Assembly: GCA_002411515.1 (NCBI GenBank)
Contig: DHTF01000107.1
Span: 52,659-101,196 of the forward strand
Reading direction: 5' to 3'
Source: Proteiniphilum sp. UBA5267
GTDB taxonomy: Bacteria > Bacteroidota > Bacteroidia > Bacteroidales > Dysgonomonadaceae
DNA: 48,538 nt
The notes below the pieces were generated by a model that searched no databases, was not told the DNA's origin, and saw only the letters and a program-made list of their open reading frames with translations. Position 1 is the first letter of the stretch; the number at the start of each line of letters is the position of its first letter. Shown here piece by piece: positions 16,434 to 25,017 of this stretch. The position numbers were made by a program, and so were the translations under genes.

Positions 16434-17795
16434 TTATCTGCGGCTGCCACTTGAGCGCCCGCTACTTCCGGAGCTTGAACTCGAACTTCTGCTGCTTCCA
16501 GACGACGACCCACTCGAAGAGGATGAACTACGGCTGGGAGACGAGTAAGTACTGGAGCTGGAGCTGGAGCTTCTGCTTGGCGTGGAGTATGTATTGCTGC
16601 TTTGGCTGGAAGTTGAGCCCCTTTGATAGGTTGAGCTGCTGCGCGTGGGTGAAGTAGTGGTGCTTCGCTGATAGGTGTTTCCACTGCTGCGTGAAGGAGA
16701 AGTACTACGCTGATAAGTAGAACTATTCCTTGTGGCAGGTGTGGTAGTCCTGTTGATAGAGCTTGAACGGCTTGTGCTAGTCGAACGATCAATTGCGCGT
16801 CCTGTTCTGGAGTCGAATGCTCTTCCCGAATTATCGATGATTCTTGTTCTCGACGTGGAGGTAGCACTCCTGCCGGACACGGCACTTCTCGTACCGCTTG
16901 TGGCTGTCCTGCCTGACACAGCGCTGCGTGTGTTGGCTGTTCTACCCGATAAACCACTGCGTGAAGCAGATGCGGTAGATGATCTACCAGAAAGCCTGGC
17001 TGCAGATGAGCTCCTGCTTGCTGAACTTGTCCTGTACGTGCCCGAACTTCTGCCCGATCGGTTGTGGGTTAAGCTGCTGTAGTATCCGTCATGGAAACCG
17101 TGGTGATAACCACCGCCATATCCGTATCCACCGTATCCACCGTATCCATAGTACCAAGGATCATACCATCCTCCGTAGGACCAGGGTGAGTACCAGCTAC
17201 TGTAATACCAGGGGTTCCTCATGCCATACCAACCACCGTACCCATAAAACCAGGGATCATACCAGCGACTGTAGGACCAGGGGCTGTAATAACCCCCGTA
17301 GAACCAGGGATCATACCAACTATCATACCAGGGATAGTAGGCAGATCCCCACCCCATTCCGTAGTAGATGTTGGTGTTCCAGCCACGATTATTGTAATCA
17401 TCATAAAGCTCATCGTCCACGTAGACAATCACTTCTTCAGCACCCGTAATTTTGATGCTTGACTCGGGATCGTGAAAACGTACAATCCGGTCGGTATACT
17501 GATATTCGGTATAATCCACCGCGCTGTCGGCATCAACCTGTTCAGTTGGGAGGACATCTTTGTTGTTTCGACGGTTGTACTCATCCACATCTCTATCACG
17601 GGCAGTCACTGCCATGGTGGATGCATCACCTTGTACAATGACTACTTTTTTCTTTGGTGGCTCCTGTTGTTTTTTCTGGACCCGCACTGGTTCACCGCTC
17701 GTCGGATCGGCATATATATCATCCCATTCCTGAGCGAAACCGAAGAGAGGCACCGCTGTCAGCAAAACGGCCAATAACATTTTATTCGTTTTCAT
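16434..17795 (-). CDS. Secreted low-complexity protein, Tyr/Trp/Gly-rich then Ser/Arg-rich
   Basis: I do not recognise a catalytic domain. The 453-residue product has a signal peptide (1-21, ending FGFAQ) and a charged, polar segment to about residue 140. Residues 144-240 are dominated by Tyr, Trp, Gly and Pro in irregular repeats such as WYDPWFYG and YSPWSYGGWYD. The last 210 residues are Ser/Thr/Arg-rich, with SGR and YQRST units, ending in near-pure serine. It lies directly upstream of the FadL-like porin gene. The composition suggests an extended, aggregation-prone or adhesive surface or periplasmic protein, possibly O-glycosylated on Ser/Thr; this is inference. Opposite-strand ORFs in this stretch are repeat artefacts. 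Confidence 0.85.
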   Translation of the reverse strand: MKTNKMLLAVLLTAVPLFGFAQEWDDIYADPTSGEPVRVQKKQQEPPKKKVVIVQGDASTMAVTARDRDVDEYNRRNNKDVLPTEQVDADSAVDYTEYQYTDRIVRFHDPESSIKITGAEEVIVYVDDELYDDYNNRGWNTNIYYGMGWGSAYYPWYDSWYDPWFYGGYYSPWSYSRWYDPWFYGYGGWYGMRNPWYYSSWYSPWSYGGWYDPWYYGYGGYGGYGYGGGYHHGFHDGYYSSLTHNRSGRSSGTYRTSSASRSSSAARLSGRSSTASASRSGLSGRTANTRSAVSGRTATSGTRSAVSGRSATSTSRTRIIDNSGRAFDSRTGRAIDRSTSTSRSSSINRTTTPATRNSSTYQRSTSPSRSSGNTYQRSTTTSPTRSSSTYQRGSTSSQSSNTYSTPSRSSSSSSSTYSSPSRSSSSSSGSSSGSSRSSSSSSGSSGRSSGSRR

Positions 17796-18004
17796 AGTTT
17801 CTCCCCCTTATTATGTTCGTATCAATTTTTTATTCAATCACTTTGCATAACACTATGACACTTCTTTTTGGTGATAGTTTAATGAGAAAAATATTTTTTT
17901 CACTAAAAGATACCCTTTGTTGAAATGACGTACTTTTTCACAAAACGTTGCGCTTGCTTTAGTTAAAAAAATGGAACGCTGGAGATCACTTTCCTATTCC
18001 TATT

Positions 18005-18766
18005 TCAGAGTGTAAGCTCCTGTCCGTCGTATGCAAACATCACATGAGACGGCAGTTCTCTTTGAATCTCCTCATGCAGCCCCATTTCGTGGCTCATGTG
18101 GGTAAAAAAGGCCCTTTTGGGTCCGATGATATCCACCACCTCCAATGCCTGCTGCAACGTTTGGTGTGAGATATGTTCTTTTCTTCTGAGTGCGCTGATG
18201 ACCAGGGTGTCCACGTTTTTTAGTTTCTCCCACTCTCTCTCTGGAATGGTTTTCACATCGGTCAGATAGACAAAATCACCAATCCGGTATCCTAAAATAG
18301 GTAGCTTATAGTGCATCACGCGAATGGGTATTACCTCTACCGTATCGACAAAGAAAGAGTTTATTTCGTTGATTCTCCGGATGGTGATATCCGGCACACC
18401 TCCGTAACGGATTGGGCCGAAACAATAGGGCATGCGTTCACGGATAACCTGTTCCAGCTTTTCTTCCATGAAGAGTTCAACAGAACCAAATGCCGAAAAA
18501 GGACGCAAGTCGTCTATACCTCCGGTATGATCGTAGTGCCCATGCGTAAGCAACACCCCATCGATCTTCACAAAAGGAAGTGACATCATTTGCTGTCGGA
18601 AATCGGGCGTACAATCTATCAGGAGTACCTTTCCCTCCACTTCGATTCTGACGGATGCCCGCAACCGCTTGTCACGTGCATCACTGGAACAACACACCGC
18701 GCAGCGGCATCCTATTTGCGGTACTCCCGTGGATGTTCCAGTGCCCAAAAATTGTACTTTCATCAT
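18005..18766 (-). CDS. MBL-fold metal-dependent hydrolase, PhnP-like
   Basis: Cytoplasmic metallo-beta-lactamase-fold phosphodiesterase of the PhnP/TrnZ-like branch. The 253-residue protein opens with FLGTGTSTGVPQIGC, then a cysteine set CRCAVC that in PhnP helps form a structural zinc site, then RLRASVRI. The catalytic motif THGHYDH lies at residues 74-80. Later histidines are in MHYKLPILGYRIG and FFTHMSHEMG. PhnP acts on cyclic ribose phosphates, but no phn genes are here, so the substrate is unproven. The second Met (18763) is an equally good start. It follows the SPOR lipoprotein gene after a terminator. Confidence 0.9.
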   Translation of the reverse strand: MMKVQFLGTGTSTGVPQIGCRCAVCCSSDARDKRLRASVRIEVEGKVLLIDCTPDFRQQMMSLPFVKIDGVLLTHGHYDHTGGIDDLRPFSAFGSVELFMEEKLEQVIRERMPYCFGPIRYGGVPDITIRRINEINSFFVDTVEVIPIRVMHYKLPILGYRIGDFVYLTDVKTIPEREWEKLKNVDTLVISALRRKEHISHQTLQQALEVVDIIGPKRAFFTHMSHEMGLHEEIQRELPSHVMFAYDGQELTL

Positions 18767-18776
18767 CTGCCAAACT

Positions 18777-18814
18777 GAAAAAAAGCTGCCTCATTTTCTA
18801 TAACGGGCAGCTTT
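18777..18814 (-). terminator. Terminator of the SPOR lipoprotein gene
   Basis: A perfect 9-bp stem (18782-18790 with 18806-18814) has a 15-nt loop. On the minus strand the stem runs into seven T residues. It lies 29 bp past the stop codon at 18843 and before the MBL hydrolase start. Confidence 0.8.
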
Positions 18815-18842
18815 ATCGTCTCGTGAAATGAGCTGTTGGATC

Positions 18843-19355
18843 TCAATATTGTCTCTCCAGAATCCAGAGGTCGTTGAAAGGCACACCATACGTTCTTCTC
18901 AGGTAATCGGTATTGCCTTTGGCAGCATATGTGCTGTAAATTTCCTCTCTTTTTGCGGCAGCCTGTTGTTTATCGTCGTAGCTGGCCACAATAACCCGGT
19001 ACATACCCTGTTCATTTTGGGCGAGAATCACTTGATGTCCTTCGTTGGTCATCCGTTCTTTCAGGGATTCTGCGTTGAGCTTTACACTCAAAGAGGCGAT
19101 CACCACGCTGTATCTCTTCAACCCGGCTGCATCGTTCGCATAAACCGGCTCAACCTTTTCTTTTCTCACCGACACCTCAACCGGGGGAAGCGGACTGGCA
19201 TCTTTCACCACTGTGGTGGGCTGAGAAGCTGTTTGTTGCATTTCTCTTTCCTTAGCGGCTTCATAGACCTGCTTGTATGCACTTTGTTTGGGCTTACAGG
19301 ATGTACCCAAAACCATCAAGGCAGCCAAAATCAATGCGTAATGGAATCTTTTCAT
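18843..19355 (-). CDS. SPOR-domain lipoprotein
   Basis: Probable peptidoglycan-binding lipoprotein. The 170-residue precursor has a type II signal sequence with lipobox LGTSC (Cys20), a charged linker, and a C-terminal SPOR-type domain (residues about 90-165). The domain starts KRYSVVIASLSVKLNAESL, typical of a repeat that binds denuded glycan strands at the septum. GMYRVIVASYDDKQQAAAKREEI is the second repeat of the fold. A role in division or cell-wall remodelling follows from the family only. It is monocistronic, with a terminator at 18777-18814 and a possible -7 box TATCTTTG at 19408-19415. Confidence 0.9.
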   Translation of the reverse strand: MKRFHYALILAALMVLGTSCKPKQSAYKQVYEAAKEREMQQTASQPTTVVKDASPLPPVEVSVRKEKVEPVYANDAAGLKRYSVVIASLSVKLNAESLKERMTNEGHQVILAQNEQGMYRVIVASYDDKQQAAAKREEIYSTYAAKGNTDYLRRTYGVPFNDLWILERQY

Positions 19356-19407
19356 TTATTTTCAGTATTAATTGTTTGTTTCTCTTCCCGAATGCAAAAA
19401 GCTCTTG

Positions 19408-19415
19408 CAAAGATA
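19408..19415 (-). promoter_or_regulatory. Possible -7 box of the SPOR gene
   Basis: TATCTTTG on the minus strand matches TAnnTTTG, 53 bp upstream of the ATG. No -33 TTTG is present at the normal distance. Confidence 0.4.
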
Positions 19416-19459
19416 ATAAAGAAGGCGTTGTTTGCACGTTTGGAGATGTGAAAATAAAT

Positions 19460-19488
19460 TAAATGGAGCCTTTGAAAAGCACCATTTA
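19460..19488 (-). terminator. Possible terminator of the first DUF4382 gene
   Basis: TAAATGG and CCATTTA form a perfect 7-bp stem, extended by GC/GC beyond one A-A mismatch. On the minus strand it is followed by ATTTATTTT. It lies 27 bp after the stop codon at 19515. Confidence 0.55.
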
Positions 19489-19514
19489 GTGGTTTATCAG
19501 AAATATTGCATGAA

Positions 19515-20372
19515 TCAATTGTTGTGAAGTACAATCTCTCCCCTGTCTACGACCTCTCCTGCTTTTACTTCAATATCATAAATCAGGGTATCTCTGTAAT
19601 TTGTTGTTGTGTCAGCGAAAACGGTCAGATCCCACAATCCCGGATTCAGGCCCGGGAAAAGGAACGTTCCGTCATCCTCCGGAAGCGATATCAATGTGTC
19701 TCCACTTTGGATAATTTGAACGTAACTCACCCCAGCCGATTGGGTTCTTGCTGGCAAAGCTTTTCCTTTAATTGAACCGCCGAAGGCATCAGCATAAGTA
19801 CGAATAACGGGCTTCAGGCTATAAGTGCCATTACCCTTTCTGACAACCGATCGGGCTGCATCAAAATCGATGACAAAGCTGTACGCCAAATCGGGGAGCA
19901 GTGTTTGGTGAAGATTAAATTTAAGACCGCTTGACTGGGCCGATGGAGTTTGTAGAATATGCGGCACCCCATCGATTACGACGTTACTTTCATCACCGAG
20001 TAACAATCTGACCTGACTTATTTTTCCTGCAGGGATGTCGCCGTTCGCTAGTAGAATTGTTTTCCCGTTTCTCAAGTCCAGCAGGTTATATAATCCAGGA
20101 TTGGGCACATCCAGCTCAATCCAGGTCACTTCACTTGAGTCCTCATCGCTTTCATCTTCCTCCGCAAATTCATCGGCAATGCCAACACTTATTCCACGGA
20201 CATCAATATTTACCTCTTCATACGCTAAAGCGGGAGCATCTGTCAATTTAAATTGAATCGTTGCTTTCCCCTCCGTCAGTTTATCATCTTCATTCGTGCA
20301 ACTCACAACACTCCATAACATCAACATTGCAGCCATTGTTAGAAAACTGTTTTTCAAAAATCCTTTTTTCAT
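19515..20372 (-). CDS. DUF4382 lipoprotein
   Basis: Surface or periplasmic lipoprotein of unknown function. Starting at 20372 (MKKGFLKN) the product is 285 residues, with lipobox WSVVSC (Cys25). An upstream start at 20468 would bury the signal peptide. Residues about 35-180 form the DUF4382 domain: IQFKLTDAP near 36, VNIDVRGISV, WIELDVPNPGLYNLLDLRNGKT and IPAGKISQVRLLLG. A second beta-sandwich (about 205-280) resembles the carboxypeptidase-regulatory-like fold, with LPEDDGTFLFPGLNPGLWDLTV. The adjacent upstream gene is a clear paralogue sharing both domains, so the pair arose by tandem duplication. Confidence 0.86.
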   Translation of the reverse strand: MKKGFLKNSFLTMAAMLMLWSVVSCTNEDDKLTEGKATIQFKLTDAPALAYEEVNIDVRGISVGIADEFAEEDESDEDSSEVTWIELDVPNPGLYNLLDLRNGKTILLANGDIPAGKISQVRLLLGDESNVVIDGVPHILQTPSAQSSGLKFNLHQTLLPDLAYSFVIDFDAARSVVRKGNGTYSLKPVIRTYADAFGGSIKGKALPARTQSAGVSYVQIIQSGDTLISLPEDDGTFLFPGLNPGLWDLTVFADTTTNYRDTLIYDIEVKAGEVVDRGEIVLHNN

Positions 20373-20528
20373 AAGTCTCTTTTTTAAATTAAAGTTTGGT
20401 TGAAGGAAAAACATACCATGTTTCACCGCCTTTTTAAACAAGCAAGTGCGGTCCGGAAGTTCAGACACTTACGTTAAATAAATGGAAGAAGTATGAAAGG
20501 ATGAATATCTTCTGTAGCGTGTAAACCG

Positions 20529-21338
20529 TTATTTTGGCAACAGGGTGATCGGTTTGGGGAGAATTTCTTTCAATTGTCCATCCTCTATTGTTTCAGTAAA
20601 AAGGGTATCCCGATAGCCTGCCTCCGGTGAAGTCAGCAGATACACCTCCCATGGACCGGGATTCAGGCCGGTGAACATGAACATGCCATCGGCTTCGGGG
20701 AGGGTTATCAAGGTATCTGTCTCCTGCACGATCGCGACAAAAGAAACAACCTCCACGGGAGCCACGTAACCGCGCAGCTTACCACCAAATGTCTCCGCAA
20801 AAGCTCTCGCTACGGGATACAGGAAGTAGTTCCCGTTTGATTCACGCACCGAATGGGTTACATTCACATCGATGACGATGCTGGAAATGATGTGAGAGGA
20901 AAGCAACAAATTTACATTGTCGATGACAATACCCTCGGCTATTTCTGGTGGAATGTTCAATGGAATATTGTTGGCGCCTACGGGAACAAAATAGCTGTTT
21001 ATTCCGGGAATCAGTTTTACCTGTTCTATTCTTTTCCCTGCGGGGAAATACTGGTCCACCAGGTCAACGGTTTTTCCGTTCCTCAGTGCCAGCAGGTTAT
21101 ATTTACCCCCCTCAAACGCAAGGGGCACCCATTCGCCCTCATTCGTGACGGTGTCGGTGGCATACACCTCAATCGCCTTGATGTCGAAATTAAGCTCTTT
21201 GACCACCGGTGAAGCCGAATCGGTGAGTTTGATCCGCAGGCGGGCTGCATTTTCAGAGATATCCTCGTCACCACACGCAACAAGGGAAAGCATTATTGTG
21301 CTCACAACGACCATATATCGAACTAACGGGTGCGCCAT
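20529..21338 (-). CDS. DUF4382 lipoprotein, paralogue of its neighbour
   Basis: The 269-residue precursor has lipobox SLVAC (Cys22), then a DUF4382 domain: LRIKLTDSASPVVKELNFDI, GKYNLLALRNGKT and FPAGKRIEQVKLIPG. It ends in the same regulatory-like sandwich as its neighbour, with LPEADGMFMFTGLNPGPWEVYL. Relative to the downstream paralogue it lacks the acidic EEDESDEDSS insertion. A later Met at residue 9 could be the true start. The two lipoproteins may form one surface complex; this is inference. A -7 box lies at 21388-21395. Confidence 0.85.
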   Translation of the reverse strand: MAHPLVRYMVVVSTIMLSLVACGDEDISENAARLRIKLTDSASPVVKELNFDIKAIEVYATDTVTNEGEWVPLAFEGGKYNLLALRNGKTVDLVDQYFPAGKRIEQVKLIPGINSYFVPVGANNIPLNIPPEIAEGIVIDNVNLLLSSHIISSIVIDVNVTHSVRESNGNYFLYPVARAFAETFGGKLRGYVAPVEVVSFVAIVQETDTLITLPEADGMFMFTGLNPGPWEVYLLTSPEAGYRDTLFTETIEDGQLKEILPKPITLLPK

Positions 21339-21387
21339 ACTATCATTTTTTTAACTGTGGAACAGGCAAATGCCCTTTCATCGCCGA

Positions 21388-21395
21388 CAAAGTTA
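21388..21395 (-). promoter_or_regulatory. Promoter -7 box of the DUF4382 pair
   Basis: TAACTTTG on the minus strand matches TAnnTTTG, 50 bp upstream of the ATG at 21338. The nearest TTTG is 14 bp upstream, shorter than the usual 19-21. Confidence 0.5.
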
Positions 21396-21472
21396 CATAT
21401 TTTCCGAAACAAAATGTCGTTAATTTCCGTTATACATAACATTCATTGCTTGACACCTATCGCTTTGTAAAA

Positions 21473-22078
21473 ATGAAAAAAACAAACATCACTTTTTTCC
21501 TGATCTCGTTGAGTTCGCTTCTTTTTATCTCGTGCAACCAACAGGGAAACCAACGTAATACGACAAACCAATCTGGTCCCGCAGCAGACAGTGTGCTCAA
21601 TAACAAAGTCGACAATCTATCTGCTACTGATTTGCATGAGCTACTGATGCTTTCTTTTGATGAGGACTGGATGGAGAGAGAATCGGACCCCGATCTTTAT
21701 CCTGACTATTACGGAGGTTCATTCATAGACAATAGCGGCACATTCGTGGTTGCTGTCACCGGAGCACCAGAGCAATACCGCAAACAGCTGATAGCCGTGC
21801 TTGGTACCGACAACTTCCGAGTGGAGAGAGTACAATATTCATACAAGCAGATGATGCAGGTAATGGATCGGATCGATGCATTTTTGGTCGATCCTGCCAT
21901 TCCAGATAACCACCCTGTGATGTCCCACTTTGCCGGAGCCTATCCCGATGTGATGGTAAACAAGGTCAAAGTAATGCTCACCGAAGTAAACCAGGAGGTG
22001 ATCAACGCCTTTATGAAAGATATATCCAATTCCCCCATGGTTGTTTTTGAACACGGAGAGATACCCGAGTTGTTCTGA
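21473..22078 (+). CDS. Lipoprotein resembling an S1E protease prodomain without the protease
   Basis: The 201-residue precursor has lipobox LFISC (Cys21). The mature part contains YGGSFIDNSGTFVVAVTG (residues 80-97), then FRVERVQYSYKQMMQVMDRI (115-134), and later DVMVNKVKVML (159-169). This order matches my recollection of the prodomain of streptogrisin/alpha-lytic-type serine proteases, where a GxWxDxxG-LVV-VT strand is followed by V-YS-L helices and N-V-V strands. No catalytic protease domain follows; the gene ends with its own terminator. It may act as a free-standing inhibitor, chaperone or signalling domain. I chose the ATG at 21473 because it starts the signal peptide. Homology is inferred by eye, so moderate confidence. 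Confidence 0.75.
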   Translation: MKKTNITFFLISLSSLLFISCNQQGNQRNTTNQSGPAADSVLNNKVDNLSATDLHELLMLSFDEDWMERESDPDLYPDYYGGSFIDNSGTFVVAVTGAPEQYRKQLIAVLGTDNFRVERVQYSYKQMMQVMDRIDAFLVDPAIPDNHPVMSHFAGAYPDVMVNKVKVMLTEVNQEVINAFMKDISNSPMVVFEHGEIPELF

Positions 22079-22097
22079 CACAACTGGGTACCTTTTT
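22062..22097 (+). terminator. Terminator overlapping the stop of the prodomain-like gene
   Basis: An 11-bp stem with one bulged G (22062-22073 with 22080-22090) encloses the TGA stop in its 6-nt loop and is followed by CCTTTTT. The stop codon lying inside the loop is a tight arrangement. Confidence 0.75.
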
Positions 22098-22117
22098 ATT
22101 CTCCTCATGTTTCTGTT

Positions 22118-24982
22118 TTATTCTGATATGCCTGGCATGCACAGACAGGAGACCAGATTGCGGTCACCATATGCGTTGTCTACACGGGCTACATTTACCC
22201 AGAACTTGTTTTCCGCAACAAAAGGCAACGGATATGCAGCCTTTTTGCGTGAGTAGGCATGATTCCATTCGTCGGCTGTCACCTCATATTGAGGATGCGG
22301 TGCATTCACCAATACGTTATCTTCGGCTGTATATTCACCACGCGATACTTCAATAATCTCTTCATGAATCTGGTTCATCGTGTCCACAAACCGGTTCAAT
22401 TCCGACAGACTTTCGCTCTCAGTGGGTTCAACCATCAGTGTGCCATGAACAGGGAATGACAGCGTGGGTGCATGATATCCATAATCGATCAGTCGTTTCG
22501 CTATATCTGTTTCGGTGATACCCGACACCTCTTTCAGGCCCCGGCAATCGAGTATCAGCTCATGGCCCACCCTTCCGTTGGTGCCCCGGTAGACAATGCC
22601 GTAAGAATCATGCAGCTTTTCGGCCAGGTAATTGGCACTGAGAATAGCCGCTGCAGTAGCCTCTTTCAAACCTTCGGCCCCCATCATCCGAATATAGGCG
22701 TAGGTGATCTCCAGTACGCCGGCACTGCCGTAAGCCGCTGCAGAAACGGTGTTTTTGTCAGATTCCATCGTTACGGGATGACCGGGGAGGAAGGAAGCCA
22801 GATGTTCCGCCACGCAGATGGGGCCCACGCCGGGTCCACCGCCTCCGTGCGGGATAGCAAATGTTTTGTGCAGATTCAGATGGCATACGTCGGCACCAAT
22901 GGTGCCGGGGTTGGTGTATCCCACCTGCGCATTCATATTGGCACCATCCATGTAAACCTGTCCACCAGCTTCGTGTATGAGCCGGCACATCTCTTTGATC
23001 TCTGTCTCGAAGATGCCATGAGTGGAAGGATAGGTAATCATATACGCAGCCAGATTGTCAGCATGTTGCGCTACCTTGCTGCGAAAATCATCCATGTCGA
23101 CATTTCCTTTGGCGTCACTGGCAACTGTTACCGGGGTGAAGCCTGCCTGTGCGGCGCTGGCGGGATTGGTGCCATGTGCCGATGCCGGGATAAGCACCAC
23201 CTTGCGATGTGCTTCGCCCTTGCTTTCAAGATAAGCCCCTATGGTAATCAGCCCGGTATACTCACCTGCTGCTCCGGAATTGGGTTGTAGGCTGGTAGCC
23301 GCAAAGCCGGTAATTTCAGCCAACATCTCTTCCAGCTCATCAATCATCTGACGGTAACCCACAGCCTGTTCTTCCGGAACAAAAGGGTGCATACGTTGCA
23401 AGCCAGGCATTCCCAGGGGCAGCAGCTCCGATGCTGCATTCAGCTTCATCGTGCAGGAGCCGAGGGAAATCATGGAATGAGCCAGCGATATATCTTTTCG
23501 TTCCAGTCGCTTGATGTAGCGCATCAATTCTGTTTCGGTGTGATAAAGATGAAAAGTGGGATGAGCAAGGAAATCTGTTTTGCGTAGCTGCGACTCCTTC
23601 AAGGAGATCTTCTCAGGGAGGTCATCAATCAGGAACACCTTGGAACTTCCGGCAGCCATGGCGAAAACGGCTAGTAGTTCATGCACACGGTAGTTATTGG
23701 TGGTTTCATCGATACTGATGCCGATCTCACCACTTGGGTAATACCGCAAGTTGATGGAGCGCATCTCTGCATTTTCCCGAATATCCTGCACAGTGATCCC
23801 CTCCGGCAGCGCCACCTTCAGTGTATCAAAGAAACTCTTGTTCAATTGCTTGAATCCCATCTCCTTTAACTCTTCACTCACATGTGATGCAATTGCGTGG
23901 ATGCGGCGGGCAATCTCTTTCAAACCTTCAGGGCCGTGGTAAACGGCATAAAACGACGACATGGTTGCCAGCAATGCCTGCGCCGTACAAATGTTGGAGG
24001 TAGCTTTCTCTCTCTTGATATGTTGTTCGCGTGTCTGCAGGGCCATGCGGTATGCTTCCCGACCCTGTGCATCTTTCGAGATGCCGATGATGCGTCCTGG
24101 CATGGAACGCTTGTACTCTTCCTTTGTCGCGAAAAAGGCAGCGGAGGGTCCACCATAGAACATGGGAATACCAAAACGCTGACTGCTTCCAAAAGCAATA
24201 TCGGCCCCCCATTCACCGGGAGGAGTGAGCAATACCAGCGCCATTAAATCGGTTGCCACGGCCACCTTGCAATCAGCTTCGTGTGCTTTTTTAACCAATT
24301 CCCGATAATCTTCCACACTTCCCTCCCCATCGGGGTATTGCAGGATCATTCCAAATAAAGGTCGATCGAAAGTAAGACTTCTCCAATCCCCTGTAACTAT
24401 CTCGATTCCTGTATAATGCATACGCGTCTTCAAAACCGATAGTGTTTGCGGAAAAATCCGTTCATCGACAAATAGCGTTTCCACTTTTTCCTTTACCTGC
24501 TCACGACTGCGTAACCCATGCATCATGGTAGCAGCTTCGGCTGCGGCAGTAGCTTCATCGAGCAGGGAGCAGTTGGCCAGTGGCAACGCTGTCAACTCGC
24601 TCACCATGGTCTGGAAGTTGAGCAATGCTTCGAGCCGCCCCTGCGATATCTCTGCCTGATAGGGTGTGTATGAAGTATACCAGACCGGATTCTCGAATAC
24701 ATTGCGGTAAATGGCTGCAGGGGTGATGGTGTCATACCAGCCCATCCCTATGTAGGAGGCAAACAGCTTGTTTTGCGAAGCTATCTGGGCGATCTCTTCT
24801 GCATATTCCTGTTCCGACAGGGCTGACGGAAGCGACAAGGGTGCCGACAGGCGAATATCTGCAGGAATGGTTTGATCGATGAGTTCCTCTATTGATTGAA
24901 TCCCAAGGGACTTGAGCATGATCTTTTTGTCGGCTTCAGAGAGACCGATGTGACGATTTTTAAACTGTTCCATTTTCAACAT
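22118..24982 (-). CDS. gcvP: Glycine dehydrogenase (decarboxylating), P protein
   Basis: Pyridoxal-phosphate enzyme of the glycine cleavage system: decarboxylates glycine and passes the aminomethyl group to the lipoyl H protein. The 954-residue length is the full fused P1+P2 form. The PLP lysine is in LNLHKTFAIPHGGGGPG near residue 705. The second half also has LGSCTMKLNAASELLP near 507 and the glycine-rich SLQPNSGAAGEYTGL near 562. The N-terminus FKNRHIGLSEADKKIML is typical. The fourth codon (Met) is an equally good start. gcvT and gcvH are not in the window. It follows a glyoxalase-II-like gene by 35 bp in the same direction and may be cotranscribed. No glycine riboswitch is seen. Confidence 0.98.
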   Translation of the reverse strand: MLKMEQFKNRHIGLSEADKKIMLKSLGIQSIEELIDQTIPADIRLSAPLSLPSALSEQEYAEEIAQIASQNKLFASYIGMGWYDTITPAAIYRNVFENPVWYTSYTPYQAEISQGRLEALLNFQTMVSELTALPLANCSLLDEATAAAEAATMMHGLRSREQVKEKVETLFVDERIFPQTLSVLKTRMHYTGIEIVTGDWRSLTFDRPLFGMILQYPDGEGSVEDYRELVKKAHEADCKVAVATDLMALVLLTPPGEWGADIAFGSSQRFGIPMFYGGPSAAFFATKEEYKRSMPGRIIGISKDAQGREAYRMALQTREQHIKREKATSNICTAQALLATMSSFYAVYHGPEGLKEIARRIHAIASHVSEELKEMGFKQLNKSFFDTLKVALPEGITVQDIRENAEMRSINLRYYPSGEIGISIDETTNNYRVHELLAVFAMAAGSSKVFLIDDLPEKISLKESQLRKTDFLAHPTFHLYHTETELMRYIKRLERKDISLAHSMISLGSCTMKLNAASELLPLGMPGLQRMHPFVPEEQAVGYRQMIDELEEMLAEITGFAATSLQPNSGAAGEYTGLITIGAYLESKGEAHRKVVLIPASAHGTNPASAAQAGFTPVTVASDAKGNVDMDDFRSKVAQHADNLAAYMITYPSTHGIFETEIKEMCRLIHEAGGQVYMDGANMNAQVGYTNPGTIGADVCHLNLHKTFAIPHGGGGPGVGPICVAEHLASFLPGHPVTMESDKNTVSAAAYGSAGVLEITYAYIRMMGAEGLKEATAAAILSANYLAEKLHDSYGIVYRGTNGRVGHELILDCRGLKEVSGITETDIAKRLIDYGYHAPTLSFPVHGTLMVEPTESESLSELNRFVDTMNQIHEEIIEVSRGEYTAEDNVLVNAPHPQYEVTADEWNHAYSRKKAAYPLPFVAENKFWVNVARVDNAYGDRNLVSCLCMPGISE

Positions 24983-25017
24983 AATGAACGATATGATTAT
25001 TTTTGATCTTCTGCTTA

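Noticed and set aside
16346..17082. Long opposite-frame and opposite-strand ORFs over the low-complexity gene (16346-16957 minus, 16732-17082 plus)
   Set aside because: They mirror the Ser/Arg/Gly repeat codons of the real gene, which has a signal peptide; the shadows have none and are periodic artefacts.
22472..23290. 272-codon plus-strand ORF within gcvP
   Set aside because: gcvP is full length with its PLP lysine; the shadow has no recognisable motif.
24983..25017. Glycine riboswitch before gcvP
   Set aside because: Only 35 bp separate gcvP from the upstream gene, too short for that RNA, and no tandem aptamer pattern was seen.
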